NCBI GenBank assembly: GCA_016938425.1
Contig: JAFGUR010000102.1
Coordinates: 1 to 11,488, forward strand
Length of the DNA: 11,488 nt
Reading direction: 5' to 3'
DNA from: Fusobacteriaceae bacterium
Lineage (GTDB): Bacteria; Fusobacteriota; Fusobacteriia; Fusobacteriales; Fusobacteriaceae
Positions 7,062 to 11,488 of the stretch are shown here, one piece after another. Within the stretch, counting starts at the first letter, position 1; every line of letters starts with the position of its first letter. The notes under the pieces were generated by a model. It saw only the letters and a list, made by a program, of their open reading frames with translations, was not told the origin of the DNA and searched no databases. Made by a program: the position numbers and the translations under genes.

Positions 7062-8444
7062 TTAATAATTTAATCCTATTGATTTTTCTAAATTATATTT
7101 TGCAACTATATACGCATTTAAAGCATTATCATAACTATTCTTTGCTTGTTCTAAAAAAGCTTCTGCATCCATTTTTTCAATGGAACTTCCATATCCACTA
7201 GAATAATTTACTCCAGCTATTCTATTTGCCTCTATTGCTTGTTCCAAAGTTTTTTCAGATACCTTTATCGATTCATAAGCATTTACTAAATCTAGGTATG
7301 CTTTTTTAACTTCTATTTTTATACTATTTTCAACTAATGATTTTCCATTTTCAGCTTTTTTTATAACATTTTCAGCTTCATTAACCTGACTTTTGATATT
7401 CCCTCCATCATAAATATTCATGGTTCCAACTATTCCTATTTGCCATTCAGCTTCTTCCTCTAATAAGTCAGTACCTTCATATCCATATTGTCCTTGAATT
7501 GCAATTAGGGGTTTATATTGACTAGAAACTACTTTTTTATTTTCCTTTGCGAGCTTAATTTTATCTTCATAAATTCTAAGTTCAACCCTATTTTTTAAAG
7601 CTTCCTTTTCTAATAAACTGTAAGATTCAGACAATTCAACTATATTTATATTAGTGTCTACTTCAAAATCAGCTGGTAAATCTTTACCTATTACAAAGTT
7701 TAAATATGATTTGGAAACTTCAACAGCATTTTTTGCTTGAATAACCTTCTGATTAACTTCGCTAAGCTTTGCTTTAGCTCTTATTACATCAAGTTGAGGA
7801 ACTAGACCTGCCTTATAGTAAGTTTCAGCTTCTACGACATGTTTCTCAATATCTTTATATATTTCATTAACAGTTTTTAATGTTTTTTTTGCTAAAACTA
7901 CATTATAGTAAGCTTTTTTTGTATCGAATACAACATCACTTTTAGTTTTAAGTTCTTCTAGCGTAGTAATATCAATAGAAATATCTAATTGCCTATTAAT
8001 AGCTTTTATTTTCCCACCTGTATAAAGAGGTTGTTCAAAAGTTATTTTTGCACTTCCATAATTTAGGCCATCATCCTGTAATTCTACTTGATTTAATGCA
8101 CTTGCAAACTGTTGATAATAAGGATTTGTAGGATTTAAGGTCACCATTAAATCCATATATTTATCAAAGGCATTATTTAAAAGCCCTAATTTTCTTGCAA
8201 GTTCTGCTAAATCAGGGGTTTCGCTAAAATGAACATATCCTCCACTCAATTTTAATTTCGGCTTATAAAGAGCATTTCCTTGCCCTTTTTTACTTTCAAT
8301 TGCTGATACATCATTTTCAGAAATTTTTATTTGTAGATTATTTTCTAAAGAAATTTTCAAAACATTATCTAAGGTAATTATCTCAGATAATGAGTTAAAA
8401 TTTATTAATAGAAAAGTAAAACTTAATAAAATATTTTTTTTCAT
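7062..8444 (-). CDS. TolC-family outer-membrane efflux channel
   Basis: A 460-residue outer-membrane factor, the usual family length. A signal peptide (1-20, with hydrophobic ILLSFTFLLINF) is followed by ITLDNVLKISLENNLQIKIS, the classic opening of an OEP repeat. Two similar halves follow, each with long helices and a short beta region. The first has YKPKLKLSGGYVHFSE and the second QYKPLIAIQGQYGYEG. Near the end YSSGYGSSIEKMDAEAFLEQ is the standard final helical hairpin. It would span the outer membrane and periplasm and join the HlyD adaptor. The TAGGAGG ribosome site includes the stop codon of the upstream tetR-type gene, so the two are tightly coupled. It shows that the host is diderm. Confidence 0.9.
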   Translation of the reverse strand: MKKNILLSFTFLLINFNSLSEIITLDNVLKISLENNLQIKISENDVSAIESKKGQGNALYKPKLKLSGGYVHFSETPDLAELARKLGLLNNAFDKYMDLMVTLNPTNPYYQQFASALNQVELQDDGLNYGSAKITFEQPLYTGGKIKAINRQLDISIDITTLEELKTKSDVVFDTKKAYYNVVLAKKTLKTVNEIYKDIEKHVVEAETYYKAGLVPQLDVIRAKAKLSEVNQKVIQAKNAVEVSKSYLNFVIGKDLPADFEVDTNINIVELSESYSLLEKEALKNRVELRIYEDKIKLAKENKKVVSSQYKPLIAIQGQYGYEGTDLLEEEAEWQIGIVGTMNIYDGGNIKSQVNEAENVIKKAENGKSLVENSIKIEVKKAYLDLVNAYESIKVSEKTLEQAIEANRIAGVNYSSGYGSSIEKMDAEAFLEQAKNSYDNALNAYIVAKYNLEKSIGLNY

Positions 8445-8457
8445 TGCTTTAATCCTC

Positions 8458-9093
8458 CTATTTTTGCCATGTTTTTAGTGTATGATCTATTATTAATTTT
8501 AAATATTCTTCTTTTGAATAACTATAAAAATTATTATCTTGAAAAAGAGCATTTTGAATTATAAAAGAGTATATAGAACTCCAAAATTGATTTGCCATCA
8601 TTAAAGTGTCAAAAGATTTAATTTGTTCTTCGTTAATTTTATTTTTTATTATTCTTAATGTTTTAATTACTATTTTTTTTATATTTTTCTGAAACCTTTT
8701 CATATGGATTTCATCAAAAGTTGATTGCTCTCTCATTAAGATTATTAATAGATTTTTATCTTTTCCAAAATATTTAAAAATTATATTACCAAGGAACTCT
8801 AGTATTTCTTTCATAGAGTGAATTTTTTCCAACACAAGAAGCTCTTCTTCTATTTTTTCGCTTCTTTCTGTAACAAATTCATCTAAAATAAAATTCAATA
8901 TCCCTATTTTACCATCAGGGAAATAATGGTAAATTAGTCCATCAGCCATCCCAATTTCTTTAGAAATTTGTCGAATAGTTGTTCCATTAAATGAATTGTT
9001 GGCAAATAATATTTTTGATACTTCAATTATTTTTGATTTAGTTTCAATAGCTTGCAAATCTCTGCTTGTTAATTCTTTTTTTTTATTTTTCAT
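8458..9093 (-). CDS. TetR-family transcriptional regulator of the exporter operon
   Basis: A 211-residue regulator. The N-terminal DNA-binding domain (about 15-65) shows KSKIIEVSKILFANNSFNGT, then TIRQISKEIGMADGLIYHYF, then GKIGIL. This is the normal TetR helix-turn-helix, with Tyr-His-Tyr-Phe before the lysine and one extra residue (PDG) at the turn. The rest is a variable helical ligand and dimer domain with no recognisable ligand. It is the first gene of its own operon, so autorepression relieved by an exported compound is the expected logic. Palindromes in the 271-bp upstream region are candidate operators. The start at 9093 is supported by GGTGG about nine bases upstream; an ATG seven bases earlier is out of frame and hits a stop at once. 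Confidence 0.88.
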   Translation of the reverse strand: MKNKKKELTSRDLQAIETKSKIIEVSKILFANNSFNGTTIRQISKEIGMADGLIYHYFPDGKIGILNFILDEFVTERSEKIEEELLVLEKIHSMKEILEFLGNIIFKYFGKDKNLLIILMREQSTFDEIHMKRFQKNIKKIVIKTLRIIKNKINEEQIKSFDTLMMANQFWSSIYSFIIQNALFQDNNFYSYSKEEYLKLIIDHTLKTWQK

Positions 9094-9119
9094 TTTTCAT
9101 TCACCACCTGTTCAATGAA

Positions 9120-9148
9120 ATTATATTCAATATTTTAATTTTATGCAA
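9120..9148 (-). promoter_or_regulatory. promoter of the tetR-tolC-hlyD-ABC operon
   Basis: On the minus strand TTGCAT (9143-9148) and a perfect TATAAT (9120-9125) are spaced by 17 bp. The -35 box is weak (TTG matches only). The leader is short, ending at the TetR start at 9093. Confidence 0.55.
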
Positions 9149-9180
9149 GATATTTTTATTTTTTATATATTTTTTAGCTT

Positions 9181-9206
9181 TAATTGTATATATACCTATA
9201 CAATTA
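9181..9206. promoter_or_regulatory. 10-6-10 palindrome, candidate TetR operator
   Basis: TAATTGTATA (9181-9190) and TATACAATTA (9197-9206) are perfect inverted arms around TATACC. The length suits a TetR-family dimer or pair of dimers. It lies about 30 bp upstream of the exporter -35 box, further than a classic TetR operator, so the link is inferred. Confidence 0.45.
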
Positions 9207-9227
9207 TTTTTATATATTTACTTAAAC

Positions 9228-9245
9228 TTCTTTATATATAAAGAA
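9228..9245. promoter_or_regulatory. 18-bp perfect palindrome
   Basis: TTCTTTATATATAAAGAA is its own reverse complement. It lies midway between the divergent promoters. Its AT richness makes a chance palindrome more likely than for a mixed sequence, but the TTCTTT/AAAGAA ends are unusual. Possible second operator. Confidence 0.35.
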
Positions 9246-9300
9246 AATTTTAATTTCATTGAATAAGAAATAAAATAACTTAATACTTAAGAAAATTATA

Positions 9301-9329
9301 TTGAAAATTTCCGCATTTTTTCGTATAAT
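9301..9329 (+). promoter_or_regulatory. promoter of the radical SAM / DUF4130 pair
   Basis: TTGAAA (9301-9306) and TATAAT (9324-9329) are separated by 17 bp, a near-consensus sigma-70 promoter. A leader of about 30 nt follows with GGAAGTG as a modest ribosome binding site before the ATG at 9365. Confidence 0.7.
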
Positions 9330-9364
9330 ATAAATAAAAGTCAAAAAAAAATGGAAGTGATTAG

Positions 9365-10588
9365 ATGACTACTATTGAAAAGTTAGAAATTTTATCTGAT
9401 GCAGCAAAATATGATGTATCTTGTTCAACGTCAGGATCAGACAGACAAGGTGGTAGTGGGTTAGGTAGTACTCTTCCATCAGGGATTTGTCATGCTTGGG
9501 CTTCTGATGGAAGATGTATTTCTTTGTTAAAAATTCTTTTAACAAATTACTGTATTTATGATTGCTCTTATTGTATTAACAAAAGAAGCAATGATGTTGA
9601 AAGAGTTGCTTTTACAGTAGATGAAGTTGTAGATTTAACTATTAATTTTTATCGTAGGAATTATATTGAAGGACTTTTTCTTAGTAGTGGAATTTTAAAT
9701 ACAGAAGATAATACCCAAGAAATGCTTTTAAATATAGCAAAAAAGCTTAGATTGGAAAAAGGGTTTAACGGATATATTCATATGAAAGCTATTCCAGGAG
9801 CTTCTAAAGAATTAATTAGAGAAACAGGGAAATATGTTGATAGAATGAGTGTTAATATAGAACTTCCATCAGAAAATTCTTTGAAGTTTTTAGCACCAGA
9901 AAAAAATAGAGACACAATAATTAAACCTATGAAATATATAGGAGAAGAATATGAATATGTATTAGAAGAAAAAAAAATGAAAAAGAAAATTGATAACTTC
10001 ATGCCTGCAGGACAAACAACTCAAATGATTATAGGAGCCAGCCCCGATTCAGATAAGCAAATCTTAAAATTATCCGAAAATCTGTATGAAAAAATGGCAT
10101 TAAAACGTGTTTATTATTCAGCATATATTCCAGTTAATACTGACAATAAATTACCTAGTTTAATTACTTCACCACCATTACTTAGAGAACACCGACTTTA
10201 TCAGGCAGATTGGTTGTTAAGATTTTATGGATTTAAGGCAGATGAGATTTTGACAGATAGTAAGCCATTTCTTGATGATAAATTTGATCCTAAAGTTTCT
10301 TGGGCTATTAATCATTTAGATCAGTTTCCAGTGGAAATAACAACTGCTTCTCTTGAAATGCTACTAAGAGTTCCTGGAATTGGAACTCAATCAGCTTGGA
10401 GAATTGTAAGTTATAGAAACAACTCAATTTTAGATTTTGAAAGTCTTAAAAAAATGGGTATTGTATTAAAGAGAGCTAAATTTTTTATTACAGTAAAAGG
10501 AAAGTATTTAAATAGTTTTTTTCTTGATAGAGAATTACTTGAAAAGGTTCTTACAGAAAAAAAAGATACTCAGTTAAAATTATATTAA
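9365..10588 (+). CDS. radical SAM protein with C-terminal helix-hairpin-helix, putative DNA modification/repair (TIGR03916-like)
   Basis: A 407-residue cytoplasmic iron-sulfur enzyme. The radical SAM motif C63-x3-C67-x2-C70 lies in NYCIYDCSYCINKRSND. Three more cysteines (C20, C42, C51) precede it, with CHAWASDGRC typical of this family. The barrel continues with NYIEGLFLSSGI, FNGYIHMKAIPGAS and DRMSVNIELPS (about 99-178). A helix-hairpin-helix with LRVPGIGTQSAWRI (334-347) ends the protein and suggests nucleic-acid binding. Families of this kind are annotated as putative DNA modification or repair radical SAM proteins; the reaction is not established. The next gene, 16 nt downstream, is the family's usual partner. 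The ATG at 9365 follows a good promoter and fits the conserved N-terminus. Confidence 0.88.
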   Translation: MTTIEKLEILSDAAKYDVSCSTSGSDRQGGSGLGSTLPSGICHAWASDGRCISLLKILLTNYCIYDCSYCINKRSNDVERVAFTVDEVVDLTINFYRRNYIEGLFLSSGILNTEDNTQEMLLNIAKKLRLEKGFNGYIHMKAIPGASKELIRETGKYVDRMSVNIELPSENSLKFLAPEKNRDTIIKPMKYIGEEYEYVLEEKKMKKKIDNFMPAGQTTQMIIGASPDSDKQILKLSENLYEKMALKRVYYSAYIPVNTDNKLPSLITSPPLLREHRLYQADWLLRFYGFKADEILTDSKPFLDDKFDPKVSWAINHLDQFPVEITTASLEMLLRVPGIGTQSAWRIVSYRNNSILDFESLKKMGIVLKRAKFFITVKGKYLNSFFLDRELLEKVLTEKKDTQLKLY

Positions 10589-10604
10589 AAATAAGGTGAG
10601 AATA

Positions 10605-11360
10605 ATGTATTATTTTTATGATAAAACTTTCATAGGTTTTCTTTCTTTAGTGTATGAAATTTTTTTGAAAAAAGATTTTGATTATATAATTATGGCTAAA
10701 GGAGAAAATTCTTTGTTTGATGGAATTTTTATGGAGACCTCTATAGAAAATGCAGAGAAAGTGTATAAGGTTTTAGAAAAAAACATTGGAAATGAAAATT
10801 TAGAGAAAATATTTTCGACTTTTTTAAGTGAAAGATTAAATATAGAACAAATTTTAATTAATTATATAAAACAAGGACTAAAGTATAAAAAAGAGATTAA
10901 CAAATATTATTCAAAAGAAGTTCTTGAAGTAGAGAAAACTTCAAAGAAAGTATGTCATGAAGCCCATAAGTTTAAAGGAATGTTAAGATTTAGAAAACTC
11001 CTAGATGACACTTATTTAGCAATAATTTGCCCTGATTATGACATACTTCCTCTTATTTTAAATCATTTTTGCAATAGGTACAACGATCAAAATTTTGTGA
11101 TTTATGATGAAAAAAGAAAAAAAGCAATTATTTATAATATGAAAATTAAAAAAGCTGAAATTAAAAAAATAATTGATTTTGATAGTAGACTTTTTGATTT
11201 TAAAAACTTTGAATTGCTTCATAAAGAAGAGAAAGAATACATTTCTTTGTGGAAACAATATTTTGAATCAATTGGAATTGAAGATAGAAAAAACGCCAAA
11301 CTGCAAAAGAGTCATATGTCAAATAAATATTGGAAAAATTTAGTAGAAATAAATTCTTAA
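10605..11360 (+). CDS. DUF4130 (TIGR03915-like) partner protein, putative DNA metabolism
   Basis: A 251-residue protein with no signal peptide or membrane segment. It opens MYYFYDKTFIGFLSLVYEIF, the typical start of the TIGR03915/DUF4130 family. A conserved HKFKGMLRFRKL lies at about 121-132. The C-terminal block LWKQYFESIGIEDRKNAKLQ followed by KSHMSNKYW (about 217-243) is the family's strongest signature. Members are almost always encoded beside the radical SAM protein that precedes it here, which implies a joint task, perhaps on damaged or modified DNA; its own activity is unknown. I prefer the ATG at 10605, which has AAGGTGAG at the right distance, over the GTG at 10596, which lies within that ribosome binding site. 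Lysine-rich throughout, as expected for a low-GC genome. Confidence 0.82.
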   Translation: MYYFYDKTFIGFLSLVYEIFLKKDFDYIIMAKGENSLFDGIFMETSIENAEKVYKVLEKNIGNENLEKIFSTFLSERLNIEQILINYIKQGLKYKKEINKYYSKEVLEVEKTSKKVCHEAHKFKGMLRFRKLLDDTYLAIICPDYDILPLILNHFCNRYNDQNFVIYDEKRKKAIIYNMKIKKAEIKKIIDFDSRLFDFKNFELLHKEEKEYISLWKQYFESIGIEDRKNAKLQKSHMSNKYWKNLVEINS

Positions 11361-11488
11361 TTTTGTAAATTTTAAGTTAAAATAGACAGTTCAAAACGCT
11401 TATTTTATTACAAATTATTTACTTTAAAGTTAATATCATTTTAAGAATCTTTCATATAATCTTAATATATTAATTATTAAGGAGTGCT
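11361..11488 (+). promoter_or_regulatory. intergenic region leading to a gene beyond the window
   Basis: No clear terminator follows the DUF4130 gene; ATTTTAAGTTAAAAT (11369-11383) is a short AT-only palindrome. A TATAAT at 11455-11460 could be a -10 box, but no good -35 is 16-18 bp upstream. AAGGAG at 11479-11484 is a ribosome binding site whose start codon must lie just past the right edge, so a plus-strand gene begins there. Confidence 0.5.

Larger units (their letters stand above)
9111..9263. repeat. 13-bp inverted repeat pair flanking the regulatory region
   Basis: TTCAATGAAATTA (9111-9123) recurs as its exact reverse complement TAATTTCATTGAA (9251-9263), 127 bp away. The left copy covers the -10 box and start region of the exporter promoter. 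The right copy lies about 40 bp upstream of the -35 box of the radical SAM promoter. Two further TTCAAT/ATTGAA motifs occur at 9126-9131 and 9300-9305. They may be half-sites for one regulator acting on both promoters. Confidence 0.45.

Noticed and set aside
9066..9266. plus-strand open frame of 66 codons rich in Phe, Ile and Leu
   Set aside because: It arises from AT-rich promoter DNA, overlaps the TetR start and has no ribosome binding site; the hydrophobic look comes from T-rich codons.
9778..10002. minus-strand open frame of 74 codons
   Set aside because: Antisense inside the radical SAM gene, with no family resemblance.
11058..11258. minus-strand open frame of 66 codons
   Set aside because: Antisense inside the DUF4130 gene; Phe/Ile-rich as expected from the reverse of A-rich coding sequence.
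1..11488. CRISPR array, tRNA or rRNA genes
   Set aside because: I saw no regularly spaced repeats, no tRNA-like CCA-ended cloverleaf and no rRNA-like sequence on either strand.

Overview
The window is very AT-rich, with runs of A and T and strong AAGGAGG-type ribosome binding sites. It also encodes an outer-membrane TolC-type channel, so the host has two membranes. A very low-GC genome with a TolC-dependent exporter, a GH39-type regulator fragment and an lrgAB pair fits a Fusobacterium-like organism. This placement is inference from composition and gene content; no marker gene is present.

Left part (1-1440): the window opens in the last ~117 codons of a protein resembling the GH39-like C-terminus of AraC-type regulators. 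Next is a GC-rich non-coding block with inverted-repeat ends and 12-bp direct repeats on both sides, which looks like a small mobile or interspersed repeat. After it lies a broken gene (567-1263) with the N-terminal signature of KAP-family P-loop NTPases but no ATPase core, at least two frame changes and an in-frame stop. A bidirectional hairpin terminator closes this part.

Middle-left (1440-4055): a flavin disulfide oxidoreductase of the NADH oxidase/CoA-disulfide reductase type (minus strand) is divergent from a two-gene lrgA-lrgB operon (plus strand). Both promoters have near-consensus -35/-10 boxes with 17-bp spacers. Inverted repeats between them could be a shared operator. A strong bidirectional terminator follows lrgB.

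Middle-right (4120-9093): a tightly packed five-gene minus-strand operon runs TetR regulator, TolC-type outer-membrane channel, HlyD-type membrane fusion protein, a small ABC ATPase homologue, and an ABC-2 permease. Intergenic gaps are 12-13 nt, and the last two genes overlap by 8 nt. This is a complete tripartite exporter in layout, but the ATPase homologue lacks a recognisable Walker A, LSGGQ signature, Q-loop glutamine and H-loop histidine. It looks like a catalytically dead nucleotide-binding domain kept in an intact reading frame.

Right part (9094-11488): a 271-bp intergenic region with divergent promoters carries several palindromes, including a 13-bp sequence repeated in inverted orientation. 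It separates the exporter operon from a plus-strand pair: a radical SAM protein with a C-terminal helix-hairpin-helix, and a partner of the DUF4130 (TIGR03915) type. This pair is a known but functionally unresolved conserved module annotated as putative DNA modification/repair. The window ends with a ribosome binding site for a gene starting just outside it.
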